DNA of 64,000 nt from Streptomyces sp. NBC_01260 (GTDB lineage: Bacteria > Actinomycetota > Actinomycetes > Streptomycetales > Streptomycetaceae). Shown here one piece after another: positions 39,663-50,183 of the stretch. Under the pieces are notes generated by a model that worked only from the letters and a program-made list of their open reading frames with translations, was not told the DNA's origin and searched no databases. The stretch lies in contig NZ_CP108464.1 in the NCBI RefSeq assembly GCF_036226405.1, positions 3,348,001 to 3,412,000 on the forward strand, written 5' to 3'. Numbering within the stretch: position 1 is the stretch's first letter; each line of letters starts with the position of its first letter. Position numbers and translations under genes: made by a program.

Positions 39663-39881
39663 ATGAGCGACGACAAGAAGACCCAGATACCCACACCGAA
39701 GTCCGGCACCACGGGCGACGTCAAGCCTGCGGACAGCCACATGACCGGCGAGCCCGAAGTCCAGGCGATGGACAGCCACATGACCGGCGAGCCCAAGGTC
39801 AAGCCGCTGGACAGCCACATGACCGGCGAGCCCGAGATCAAGCCGATGGACAGCCACATGACCGGCGCCGACCCGCGCTGA
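39663..39881 (+). CDS. afsS: AfsS small regulatory protein with DSHMTG repeats
   Basis: 72 aa, no enzymatic domain. Four copies of DSHMTG at a 13-residue (39-nt) period, spaced by EPEVQAM, EPKVKPL and EPEIKPM. S. coelicolor AfsS is a 63-aa protein with three such repeats that stimulates antibiotic synthesis downstream of AfsR; the extra repeat explains the greater length. ATG 39663 follows AACGGAG. It is preceded by AfsR/PhoP-type repeats and a leader hairpin. Confidence 0.92.
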   Translation: MSDDKKTQIPTPKSGTTGDVKPADSHMTGEPEVQAMDSHMTGEPKVKPLDSHMTGEPEIKPMDSHMTGADPR

Positions 39882-39922
39882 AGCCACCCTGCGGGGGCAT
39901 GGGGGACACGGGGGCACGGGGG

Positions 39923-39963
39923 AGCGGCCGCGGCGGCGCGGAGGGGGAGCCGTCGCGGCCGCT
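39923..39963 (+). terminator. Terminator after afsS
   Basis: AGCGGCCGCGGCG (39923-39935) pairs with CGTCGCGGCCGCT (39951-39963) at 12 of 13 positions. Confidence 0.7.
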
Positions 39964-40074
39964 GCATGTCCGCACGCCGGCAGGGCGACCGCGCACTTCC
40001 CGGTAGCCGCACCAGCCGTCATTGCCCTGGGTCGGCGCGCCCCATGGTGTGACCGGCAGGCACGTCCCGCCTCC

Positions 40075-41637
40075 TCAGCCCCCCGCACGCCCCCGCAGCT
40101 CCCCCTTCACCACCTTGCCGCCCGCGTTGCGCGGCAGCTCCGTCACGAACTCCACCGCCCTGGGCACCTTGTAGTTCGCCATCTCGCGCCGCGACCAGGC
40201 GATCAGGTCGTCGGCGGTCACCGTCGAGCCCGGGCGGCGCACCGCGTACGCCTTGCCGACCTCGCCGAGGCGGGGGTCGGGGATGCCGATGACCGCGACG
40301 TCGGCCACGTCCGGGTGCAGGCCCAGGAGCTGTTCGATCTCCGCGGGGTAGGCGTTGAAGCCGCCGACAATGAACATGTCCTTGATCCGGTCCGTGATCC
40401 GCAGGCTGCCGTCCTCCTCCAGGACGCCCACGTCGCCGGTGTGCAGCCAGCCGTCCGAGGTGATCGTGGCGGCGGTGGTCGCCGGGTCCTCGAAGTAGCC
40501 ACGCATCACGTTGAAGCCGCGGACCAGGACCTCGCCCGGTTCGCCGGGGGCCGCCAGGACGCGTATCTCGGTGCCGGGGATCGCCCGGCCGGAGGTGGAG
40601 GCGATGACCTCCGCCGGGTCGCCGCGGCGGCACATCGAGACGATGCCGCTCGCCTCGGAGAGGCCGTAGGCGGTCAGGACCGTGGCGATGCCGAGTTCGG
40701 TGCGCAGGCGCTCCACCAGCTGGAGCGGGACCACCGCCGCGCCCGTCACGACCAGGCGGAGCGCCGAGAGGTCGTGGCTGGAGCGGGCCGGGTGGTCCAG
40801 GAGCGACTGGTGGAGGGTGGGCGGGCCGGGGAGGACCGAGATGCGCTCCGCGGCGATGTTGGCGAGGACCGTGTCCACGTTGAACACCGGCTGCGGGATC
40901 ATCGTCGCGCCCCGCATCAGGCACGCGATGACGCCCGCCTTGTAGCCGAAGGTGTGGAAGAACGGGTTCACGATCAGATAGCGGTCGCCCTCGCGCAGAC
41001 CGGCCAGCTCGCTCCAGATCTCGTAGCAGCGCAGGGTCTGGGCATGGCTGATGACCGCGCCCTTGGGGCGTCCCGTGGTGCCCGAGGTGTAGATGATGTC
41101 GGAGGGGGCGGACGATGAGATCGCGTCCGCCCGTTCGCGTACTCGCTCGGAGGAGATCCGCTCCCCGCCGGCCAGGAAGTCCTTCCAGGTGACGTAGTCG
41201 GCGGGGGCGGTGTCGGCGAGGACCACCACCGTTTCCAGGTGCGGGAGTTCGATGTCGGCGCGGCGCAGGGACGCCACGTACGACGTGCCGAGGAAGGTGC
41301 CCGTGACGAAGAGCAGCTTCGCCCGGCTCCGCTCCAGGACGTACGCCGCCTCCGTGCCCTTGAAGCGGGTGTTGAGCGGGACCAGGACCGCGCCGGCCGT
41401 CACCGCGCCCAGCGCGGAGACGATCCAGTCCAGGGTGTTCGGCGCCCAGACCGCCACCCGGTCCCCCGGTTCCACCCCCGAGGCCATGCACGCGGCGGCG
41501 GCCCGCTCCACGCGCTCGCCGAGTTCCGTGTAGGTGATCCTGGCGCGGCCCTCGACCACCGCCTCGCGGTCGCCGTACCGCCGCGCCGCCTCCCGTACCA
41601 GGTTCGGGACGGTGGACCATTCCTCGTCGCCGCGCAT
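40075..41637 (-). CDS. Acyl-CoA ligase, FadD3-like (AMP-forming)
   Basis: 520 aa. Adenylate-forming signatures: P-loop YTSGTTGRPKGAVISH (~185), FFHTFGYKAG, TAYGLSEASG, GWLHTGDVG and RITDRIKDMFIVGGFNAYPAEIE. FFHTFGYKAG, LPGPPTLHQSLLDHPAR and the overall pattern resemble FadD3, the mycobacterial ligase for the steroid C/D-ring propionate, more than generic fatty-acid ligases. This family call is from memory of the sequence and needs alignment. Diverges from the thiolase gene; operator B lies between. Confidence 0.88.
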   Translation of the reverse strand: MRGDEEWSTVPNLVREAARRYGDREAVVEGRARITYTELGERVERAAAACMASGVEPGDRVAVWAPNTLDWIVSALGAVTAGAVLVPLNTRFKGTEAAYVLERSRAKLLFVTGTFLGTSYVASLRRADIELPHLETVVVLADTAPADYVTWKDFLAGGERISSERVRERADAISSSAPSDIIYTSGTTGRPKGAVISHAQTLRCYEIWSELAGLREGDRYLIVNPFFHTFGYKAGVIACLMRGATMIPQPVFNVDTVLANIAAERISVLPGPPTLHQSLLDHPARSSHDLSALRLVVTGAAVVPLQLVERLRTELGIATVLTAYGLSEASGIVSMCRRGDPAEVIASTSGRAIPGTEIRVLAAPGEPGEVLVRGFNVMRGYFEDPATTAATITSDGWLHTGDVGVLEEDGSLRITDRIKDMFIVGGFNAYPAEIEQLLGLHPDVADVAVIGIPDPRLGEVGKAYAVRRPGSTVTADDLIAWSRREMANYKVPRAVEFVTELPRNAGGKVVKGELRGRAGG

Positions 41638-41670
41638 CTCGTGCCCTCCCGCCGAACGGAACCGCAGTAG

Positions 41671-41685
41671 CTGACTATCCGTCAG
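41671..41685. promoter_or_regulatory. Palindromic operator B
   Basis: CTGACTATCCGTCAG: 11 of 12 bases of CTGACG-N3-CGTCAG, in the 102-bp gap between the divergent ligase (start 41637) and thiolase (start 41740). Confidence 0.68.
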
Positions 41686-41739
41686 ATTAGCTGTAGCCTC
41701 CTCCGCTGTCAGCAGTCATGACGGCTTCGGAGGTGGCGG

Positions 41740-42888
41740 GTGGCGACGCTCAAGGACAAGACAGCGATAGCCGGGATAGGTCAGACGCGGTTCGCGAAAC
41801 ACCTGCCCGAGTCGGAGAAGACCCTGGCCTGCCGGGCCATCGTCGCGGCGCTCGACGACGCGGGCATCGCCGCGTCGGAGGTGGACGCGTTCGCCTCGTA
41901 CACGATGGAGGAGACCGACGAGGTCGAGGTCGCCAAGTCCATCGGGGCCGGCGATGTCACCTTCTTCAGCAAGGTGGGCTACGGGGGCGGCGGTTCCTGC
42001 GCGACGCTCGCGCACCTCGCCGCCGCCGTGGCGACCGGGCAGGCGAGTGTGGGGGTCGCCTGGCGGTCGCGGAAGCGGGGGTCGGGGCCCCGGCCCTGGA
42101 AGAACACCGCCGTGCAACTGCCCACCCCCGCGCAGTGGACCCGGCCCTACGGGCTGCTTCGGCCCGCCGACGAGATCGGGATGCTGGCCCGGCGGTACAT
42201 GCACGAGTACGGCGCGACCCGCGACCATCTCTTCAACGTGGCGCTGGCCTGCCGCAACCGGGCCAACCAGAATCCCGACGCGGTGATGTACGAGCGGCCG
42301 CTGACCCGCGACATGTATATGACCTCGCGCTGGATCAGCGAACCGCTCTGCCTCTTCGACAACTGCCTGGAGACGGACGGTGCGCTGGCCTGTGTCATCG
42401 TCTCCGCAGAACGGGCCCGCGACTGCCGGCAGAAGCCCGTCTACCTCCACTCCGTCGCCCAGGGGCTGCCCGCCCAGCACCACGGGATGGTCAACTACTG
42501 GAACGACGACCCGCTCACCGGTCCGGCCTGGGCCGCCGCCCGCCAGCTGTGGAAGCAGGCCGATTTCGGACCGGACGACGTCGATGTCGCCCAGATCTAC
42601 GACGCGTTCACCCCGCTCATCCCGCTCTCCCTGGAGGGGTACGGATTCTGCGGCCGCGGCGAGGGCGCCGCGTTCACCGAGGGCGGGGCCCTGGAGAGCG
42701 GGGGCCGGCTGCCCATCAATACGGGTGGCGGCGGGCTCAGCGAGGGGTACGTGCACGGCTTCAACCTCATCAACGAGGGCGTGAAGCAGTTGCGCGGCGT
42801 CTCCACCGCCCAGGTCCCGGACGCCTCGACCTGCCTGGTCACCGCCGGTGAGGGCGTGCCCACATCCGCCGTACTGCTGAGGAGCTGA
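41740..42888 (+). CDS. Thiolase-fold protein (SCP-x / Ltp type)
   Basis: 382 aa. Lipid-transfer-protein-type thiolase: KTAIAGIGQTRFAKHLPES at the start, the nucleophile-loop region GYGGGGSCATLAHLAAA (Cys87), VDVAQIYDAFTPLIPLSLE and INTGGGGLSEGYVHG. In this family partners with a DUF35 protein (next gene, 5 nt away) act either as thiolases or as retro-aldolases in steroid side-chain removal. The GTG start follows GGAGGTGGCGG. Under operator B. Confidence 0.88.
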   Translation: MATLKDKTAIAGIGQTRFAKHLPESEKTLACRAIVAALDDAGIAASEVDAFASYTMEETDEVEVAKSIGAGDVTFFSKVGYGGGGSCATLAHLAAAVATGQASVGVAWRSRKRGSGPRPWKNTAVQLPTPAQWTRPYGLLRPADEIGMLARRYMHEYGATRDHLFNVALACRNRANQNPDAVMYERPLTRDMYMTSRWISEPLCLFDNCLETDGALACVIVSAERARDCRQKPVYLHSVAQGLPAQHHGMVNYWNDDPLTGPAWAAARQLWKQADFGPDDVDVAQIYDAFTPLIPLSLEGYGFCGRGEGAAFTEGGALESGGRLPINTGGGGLSEGYVHGFNLINEGVKQLRGVSTAQVPDASTCLVTAGEGVPTSAVLLRS

Positions 42889-42893
42889 CCGAG

Positions 42894-43334
42894 ATGGATG
42901 CCATGCTGCTGCCCGCCGTGGACGAGGACGGCACGCCCTTCTGGGAGTACGCGGCCCGCGGTGAACTGCGCGTCCAGGCGTGCGCCGCCCCGGAGTGCGG
43001 CCGGCTCCGCTTCCCGCCCCGGCCGTGCTGCCCGCACTGCCAGTCGTTCGAGAGCGAGTGGCGGGCGATGAGCGGGCGCGGCCGCATCTGGTCGTACGTG
43101 CTGCCGCATCCGCCGCTGCTGCCCGCCTACGCGGCGCAGGCCCCGTACAACGCGGTGGTGGTCGAACTGGCCGACGCCCCGGAGATCCGGCTGGTCGGCA
43201 ATGTGGTGACCGGGCCGGACGCACCACTGAACTCGGTGGACCCGGGCCGGCTGCGGATCGGGGCGGCGGTGAAGGCGGTCTTCTGCCCCGTCTCCCCCGA
43301 AGTGACCCTGGTCCGCTGGCTGCTGGAGCGGTGA
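42894..43334 (+). CDS. DUF35 zinc-ribbon OB-fold protein, partner of the thiolase
   Basis: 146 aa. Rubredoxin-like zinc ribbon CAAPECGRLRFPPRPCCPHC (residues ~30-50), then an OB-fold acyl-CoA-binding domain (GRGRIWSYVLPH ... PYNAVVVELADAPEIRLVGNVV). DUF35 proteins form complexes with Ltp-type thiolases or MaoC-like hydratases. Five nt after the thiolase stop and 6 nt before the hydratase gene, so one operon. Confidence 0.9.
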   Translation: MDAMLLPAVDEDGTPFWEYAARGELRVQACAAPECGRLRFPPRPCCPHCQSFESEWRAMSGRGRIWSYVLPHPPLLPAYAAQAPYNAVVVELADAPEIRLVGNVVTGPDAPLNSVDPGRLRIGAAVKAVFCPVSPEVTLVRWLLER

Positions 43335-43340
43335 CCGGCG

Positions 43341-44123
43341 ATGGCGCTGCGCACGGAGACGGACAAGGCGACCGGGGTCGCGCTGCTCACCCTGGACCGG
43401 CCTGCGAGGCTCAACGCGATCGACCTCGCGACGGCCGCCGAACTGGCCGCCGCCTGGCGGGCGTTCCGCTATGACGAGGGGGTGCGGGCCGTCGTCGTGA
43501 CCGGCGCCGGCGGCCGGGCGTTCTGTACCGGGATCGATCGCGGCGTGGACGTCCCGCAGCCCTCGTCCCCGTACACGATCGACGATCCGCTGATCGCGAT
43601 CGGGCCGAAGGCGAACGACCTGTGGAAGCCGGTGATCGCGGCCGTGGAGGGGATGGCCTGCGGTGGGGCCTTCTACCTGCTGGGCGAGTCGGAGTTCGTC
43701 ATCGCGTCCGAGGAGGCGACGTTCTTCGACCCGCACACCACGTACGGCATGGTCAGCGCCTACGAGGCGATCTCGATGGCGCAGCGGATGCCGTTCGGCG
43801 AGGTCGCCCGGATGTCCCTGATGGGGACGGCCGAACGGGTCACGGCCCGTCGCGCGTACGAGACCGGGCTGGTCAGCGAGGTCACCGAGCCCGGCGGCGC
43901 GGTCCCGGCGGCGCTGCGGGCGGCGGCGGTCATCGCCTCGTACCCGACCGCGGCGGTGCAGGGGACGGTACGGGCCGTCTGGTCCGCGAAGGAGGCGGCG
44001 AGAACGCAGGCACTGGCCCATGCCCCGCACCTGATCGCGCTCGGCAACCTGGCGCCGGAGCGGCAGGCGGAGCTGTTCGGGGAGCGGGGCAGGGGGGCCG
44101 GTGGTGAGTACCGCCTGCGGTGA
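43341..44123 (+). CDS. Enoyl-CoA hydratase/isomerase family protein
   Basis: 260 aa crotonase fold. LDRPARLNAIDLATAAELA, the CoA/oxyanion region GRAFCTGID and the second oxyanion segment MACGGAFYLLGESEFVIASE. At the place where classical hydratases have PE(x)G with a catalytic Glu, this protein has FFDPHTTYGMVSA, so the reaction may not be simple hydration. Third gene of the thiolase operon. Confidence 0.88.
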   Translation: MALRTETDKATGVALLTLDRPARLNAIDLATAAELAAAWRAFRYDEGVRAVVVTGAGGRAFCTGIDRGVDVPQPSSPYTIDDPLIAIGPKANDLWKPVIAAVEGMACGGAFYLLGESEFVIASEEATFFDPHTTYGMVSAYEAISMAQRMPFGEVARMSLMGTAERVTARRAYETGLVSEVTEPGGAVPAALRAAAVIASYPTAAVQGTVRAVWSAKEAARTQALAHAPHLIALGNLAPERQAELFGERGRGAGGEYRLR

Positions 44124-44161
44124 GCCCGGTGTTTCGGTGGCGGTGGCGGCTGCGCCGTCCG

Positions 44162-44707
44162 TCAGTAGCTGAGCTCGGCGGTGACCGAGCACCTCTTCAC
44201 CCGGGAGACCTTCCCCGGGCTGTCCATCCGGACGGAGACGGTCTTCGTCTCGCCGCCGTCCGCGTCCACGCTCGCCTCACCCGTGTCGACGGTGTTGCCG
44301 AGCGAGTCGAGGAACGTCACGTCGACCTCGTAGCTGTGGCTGCCGGCCGCGCTCGCGGTGAGCCGCACGGTGGAGGTGGTGACGGCCTTGCGCTTGCCCT
44401 TGCGGGGCGTCGCACAGCGGAAGACGTACGCCCGGGGCGCGTCCGTCGCGGTGGCGCCGGGGGTCGCCGTGCCGTAGGTGGAGCCGCTGGAGGAGCTGCC
44501 CGACGTGCCGTAGTCGTCATCGTCGTAGTCGGTGTCGTGGTAGGTGCCGTTGCTCTTCTTGGAGTTGGAGCACCCGCCGCCACTGCTGCCGGACTTCCCG
44601 CTCCTGCCGCTCTTGCTGCCGTGGCCGTGGCCGGAGCTGGAGAAGCCGGTGAGCGCGAGGACCACCGCGGCCAGGACCACTGTCAGTTTCATGTGCTGCC
44701 GCATCAT
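44162..44707 (-). CDS. Secreted hypothetical protein with broken lipobox
   Basis: 181 aa from ATG 44707 (AAGGGGGG upstream; ATG 44704 also possible). Signal peptide MKLTVVLAAVVLALTGF, then a low-complexity Ser/Gly/His/Lys/Asp segment and a ~100-residue beta-rich C-terminal domain with two Cys (FRCATP, KRCSV). The signal looks like a lipoprotein signal in which the lipobox Cys (LTGC) is replaced by Phe (LTGF, codon TTC at 44642-44644). Function unknown. Confidence 0.75.
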   Translation of the reverse strand: MMRQHMKLTVVLAAVVLALTGFSSSGHGHGSKSGRSGKSGSSGGGCSNSKKSNGTYHDTDYDDDDYGTSGSSSSGSTYGTATPGATATDAPRAYVFRCATPRKGKRKAVTTSTVRLTASAAGSHSYEVDVTFLDSLGNTVDTGEASVDADGGETKTVSVRMDSPGKVSRVKRCSVTAELSY

Positions 44708-44973
44708 CGATGCCGCCCCCCTTGTGTTGTGGCTCAGCTGTACGGTCTTCGGCGCTGCTGCCGGACAGCCGCGCGACACCGTAGCGCACAGCATGGCCGG
44801 TTCTGATCGGCGTCTCAGTCATGACCCTGTCACGATCTCGTCATCGTCTGCCCGCAGCCCGCGTGTCGCCGTCTGGTGGCGGGGGTCATGCGCCCGGCGT
44901 AGCGTCGAGGCGAGAGCGGTGCTGATCCGCGCCACCGGCCGGTGGCGCCCCGCACGCCCGCTGGAGGCCGGAG

Positions 44974-45609
44974 ATGATCCGTAACGTCCTCGGCTCGATC
45001 GTCGCTCTCGCAGGAGCGGCGGCCGCCGTGCTGAGCCCCTTCCGTGACTGGTACGACGGCCGCCTCGGGCGGTATTACCGGATCGGCGACCTCTTCACCG
45101 GGGTCACCGCGGCGCACCCCGGCCTCTTCGGTTCGATCCTGCTGCCCTTTCTCTTCGCCGCGGTCGTGACGGTCGTCGGTGTGGTGCTGCGGTCCCGGCT
45201 GCTGGTCGCGCTCGCGGGCGTGGTGGTCCTCGGGTTCACGGTGCTCTGGATGGTCCGCCAGGGCCAGGCGGCCGGAGAGCTGACGGTCACGGGCGGCGGT
45301 TCCGGGCTCCAGCAGGGGGTGGCGAGCGCGGCGGGCGGCGGGGTGCTGCTGCTGCTGGGGGCGGCGCTGATGTCGGGGCGCGCGGGCGCGCGGGCGGACC
45401 GGAACCGGCCGTACACCGCGCCGGGGTCGGCCGATCCCGACACCTGGCCGCCCACGCGGGAGCCGGGTCCTTCGATGCAGACGAGCCCCTGGCCGGAGCC
45501 GGAGGCGGAGCCGTACGTGGGGCCGTCGCCCGAAGCGGCCCCGGACGGGCCCGACACGGCCCCGTACCCGGTCCGGCACCCGGATGACCCCGCGCCTCCG
45601 CAACGCTGA
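44974..45609 (+). CDS. Membrane protein of unknown function
   Basis: 211 aa. About four hydrophobic segments (MIRNVLGSIVALAGAAAAVL; SILLPFLFAAVVTVVGVVL; LLVALAGVVVLGFTVLWMV; ASAAGGGVLLLLGAALM) and a ~75-residue acidic Pro-rich cytoplasmic or external tail (PEPEAEPYVGPSPEAAPDG). ATG 44974 preceded by CTGGAGGCCGGAG. No family recognised; converges on afsK. Confidence 0.72.
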   Translation: MIRNVLGSIVALAGAAAAVLSPFRDWYDGRLGRYYRIGDLFTGVTAAHPGLFGSILLPFLFAAVVTVVGVVLRSRLLVALAGVVVLGFTVLWMVRQGQAAGELTVTGGGSGLQQGVASAAGGGVLLLLGAALMSGRAGARADRNRPYTAPGSADPDTWPPTREPGPSMQTSPWPEPEAEPYVGPSPEAAPDGPDTAPYPVRHPDDPAPPQR

Positions 45610-45643
45610 GGCCGCCCGCACCTTCACGCCCGTGCGTACCGGC

Positions 45644-45697
45644 GCCCGCCCCTCCGCGGTTTCGTCCTCGAACGCCGGACGGGCGGAGGCGGCGGGC
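45644..45697. terminator. Bidirectional terminator before afsK 3' end
   Basis: GCCCGCC-CCTCCGC (45644-45657) pairs with GCGGAGG-C-GGCGGGC (45683-45697), one-base bulge, between convergent genes. Confidence 0.6.
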
Positions 45698-45705
45698 CAG
45701 GGCCC

Positions 45706-48090
<2,385 letters not shown>

Positions 48091-48269
48091 CACTTACCTG
48101 CCACCCTCCCCGTACGGACCTCAGTCGACAGAGGCCCGCGAAAAACCGCCCTGTGCAGCGTCTCACCACTGGGCACCACCCGACGGTGCGCACCCCGATT
48201 GTTCCTGGCCGAGGCGCCGGTTGCGAACCCGGGGGCAGAACCGGGTGTCATGGATCACTCCGGGCGGTA

Positions 48270-49070
48270 TCAGGACACCGGTGGCTGAAGTACGGCGAAG
48301 ACGGCGCCCTGATCGTCCTGGAGCACCGCCATCCGCCCGTACGGGATGTCGAAGGGCGGTGCGGAGACCCGGCCGCCGAGCCGTACGACGGTCTCGGCCG
48401 CCTCGTCGCAGTCCGCCACGGCGAAGTAGATGAGGAAGTAGCTGGGCATCATGGCGGGGAACGCGTCGGTGATGACGCTGCGCCCGCCGACCGCGGTGTC
48501 CGGCCCGGGTTCCGTGCCCGCCGGCGACCAGATGCGGAAGTCGACGCCGGACTCGTCCGTGCCCGGAGCGCCGGAGCCGGCCTCGTCCGGATCGACGGAG
48601 CGGAAGCCGAAGACCTCCTCGTAGAAGGGGTCGACGCGTTCCTTCTGCCGGGTGTAGACCTCGGTCCAGCAGAAGGAGCCCGGCTCGTTCTGCTTCTGGA
48701 ACCCCGCGCGCTCACCCGCCTGCCACAGCCCGAAGACCGCGCCGCCGGGGTCGGCGGCCTGGGCGAGCGCCCCCAGCCGGCCGGCCCGGACCGGTTCGGT
48801 GATCACCTGACCGCCCGCCTCCCTGACGCGGGCGACGGAGTCGGTGATGTCCGCGGTCGCGAAGTAGACGCCCCAGGTGGTCGGCATCCGGCCGTCCTGC
48901 TTGGCGGCGAGCGCGGCGACCAGGGCCCCGCCGCTGAGGGCGTCGGCGCGGGGGCCGTCGCCCGCCCGGAAGGTCCAGCCGAAGAGCTCACCGTAGAAGC
49001 GCTTGCCCGCTTCGAGGTCGGGGAGCTGCACATCCACCCAGCACGGCGCGGACTGCGCGAATGCGGCCAT
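48270..49070 (-). CDS. VOC family protein (two glyoxalase domains)
   Basis: 266 aa with two vicinal-oxygen-chelate halves: CWVDVQLPDLEAGKRFYGELFGW at the start of the first and CWTEVYTRQKERVDPFYEEVFGF at the start of the second. Fits glyoxalase/bleomycin-resistance-like proteins typical of Streptomyces; metal ligands uncertain. ATG 49070 follows GGAAGGA. Same direction as afsK, 179 nt upstream of it. Confidence 0.87.
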   Translation of the reverse strand: MAAFAQSAPCWVDVQLPDLEAGKRFYGELFGWTFRAGDGPRADALSGGALVAALAAKQDGRMPTTWGVYFATADITDSVARVREAGGQVITEPVRAGRLGALAQAADPGGAVFGLWQAGERAGFQKQNEPGSFCWTEVYTRQKERVDPFYEEVFGFRSVDPDEAGSGAPGTDESGVDFRIWSPAGTEPGPDTAVGGRSVITDAFPAMMPSYFLIYFAVADCDEAAETVVRLGGRVSAPPFDIPYGRMAVLQDDQGAVFAVLQPPVS

Positions 49071-49381
49071 CGGCCCGGATCCTTCCGTCGCGGTGACGCT
49101 CGTCACACCCAACGTAACCGCGCGTCGCGTTGACCGCGCCCCGGACCTTTTCATGCGAACACATTTTCGATATCAAGGTCACCGAACCCCGCCGTCACGG
49201 AAAGTTATCCACGGAAGTTATCCACAGGCTGTTCATAACATTAGCCAGACTGTGGGGAACCGGGTGCGAAGCCATGGACACATGGCCGGATATCCCCTCA
49301 CTCCCCCCCGCCCCGCCTGCGGCCCTCCCCATTTGCAGTCGGCCGAATCGCGCTCCGATCACCCGTCGGTAAGCTGACGGC
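49071..49381. other. VOC / TetR divergent intergenic region with DnaA-box-like sequences
   Basis: 311 bases without a gene, AT-richer than average. Contains TTATCCACG (49205-49213) and TTATCCACA (49218-49226) in tandem, and TTCCCCACA on the minus strand (49251-49259). Promoters of both flanking genes must lie here. Confidence 0.55.
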
Positions 49382-49388
49382 ATGACAG
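49374..49388. promoter_or_regulatory. Weak operator-like site overlapping TetR start
   Basis: CTGACGGCATGACAG: 10 of 12 fixed bases of CTGACG-N3-CGTCAG, spanning the ATG at 49382. If real, it would allow autoregulation. Alone it could be chance. Confidence 0.35.
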
Positions 49389-50029
49389 GACAAGTACGCA
49401 CCGTCGACGGCCGCGTGGCCGGTCGACGCGGACAGGCGACGCGGCAGAAGCTGCTCGACTGCCTCAGCGAGATGCTCAGCTCCTCGCCGTACCGGGACGT
49501 CAAAGTCATCGACGTCGCCCGGAAGGCGGGGACTTCACCCGCGACCTTCTATCAATACTTCCCCGACGTCGAGGGCGCCGTCCTCGAAATCGCCGAAGAG
49601 ATGGCCAAGGAGGGCGCCGGCCTGACCGAACTGGTCGCCGGGCGCTCCTGGGTCGGCAAGTCGGGCTGGCAGACCGCCGAAGAACTCGTCGAGGGATTCC
49701 TCGACTTCTGGCGGCGCAACGACGCGATCCTCCGCGTGGTCGACCTCGGCGCGGCCGAGGGCGACAAACGGTTCTACAAGATCCGTATGAAGATCCTCAA
49801 CTCCGTCACCAACTCCCTTACGGATTCGGTGAAGGAGCTCCAGTCCAAGGGCAAGGTGGACAAGGACATCAACCCCGCGGCGATGGCCGGCTCCCTGGTA
49901 GCGATGCTGGCCGCGGTCGCCTCGCACCAGAAGGGCTTCACCACCTGGGGTGTGAAGCAGGCCGAACTCCGGCCGAACCTCGCGCTGCTGGTGCATCTGG
50001 GCATCACCGGCAAGAAGCCGGTGAAGTAG
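49382..50029 (+). CDS. TetR-family transcriptional regulator
   Basis: 215 aa. N-terminal HTH ~20-65 (GQATRQKLLDCLSEMLSSSP ... VARKAGTSPATFYQYFPD) and a helical ligand domain. Lies in the middle of the operator-linked catabolic genes and is a candidate regulator of the CTGACG-N3-CGTCAG set; likely effector an acyl-CoA, by analogy with KstR/KstR2-type TetRs. Converges on the F420 reductase gene across a strong terminator. Confidence 0.9.
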   Translation: MTGQVRTVDGRVAGRRGQATRQKLLDCLSEMLSSSPYRDVKVIDVARKAGTSPATFYQYFPDVEGAVLEIAEEMAKEGAGLTELVAGRSWVGKSGWQTAEELVEGFLDFWRRNDAILRVVDLGAAEGDKRFYKIRMKILNSVTNSLTDSVKELQSKGKVDKDINPAAMAGSLVAMLAAVASHQKGFTTWGVKQAELRPNLALLVHLGITGKKPVK

Positions 50030-50094
50030 CGCCCGCGCCGGATTCCCCGTACTGGGTGACGCGCGGTGATCCCGGGCGCCCCAGGTCCTGTCTC

Positions 50095-50130
50095 ACCGAC
50101 GGCGGACCACGCATGTGGTCCGCCGTCGGT
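50095..50130. terminator. Bidirectional terminator after TetR gene
   Basis: Perfect 16-bp stem (ACCGACGGCGGACCAC with GTGGTCCGCCGTCGGT) and a 4-nt GCAT loop, between convergent genes. Confidence 0.88.
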
Positions 50131-50183
50131 GTATCCGGACGTATCGCCGCCCAGGGCCGGGCAGCCGGCACGAACCGGCACAC

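Noticed and set aside
39720..39870. CRISPR-like array
   Set aside because: The regularly spaced 39-nt repeats are codons of the AfsS DSHMTG repeats; the intervals are also repeats, not unique spacers.
49205..49259. Replication origin
   Set aside because: DnaA-like boxes are too few and there are no dnaA, dnaN or rnpA genes nearby.
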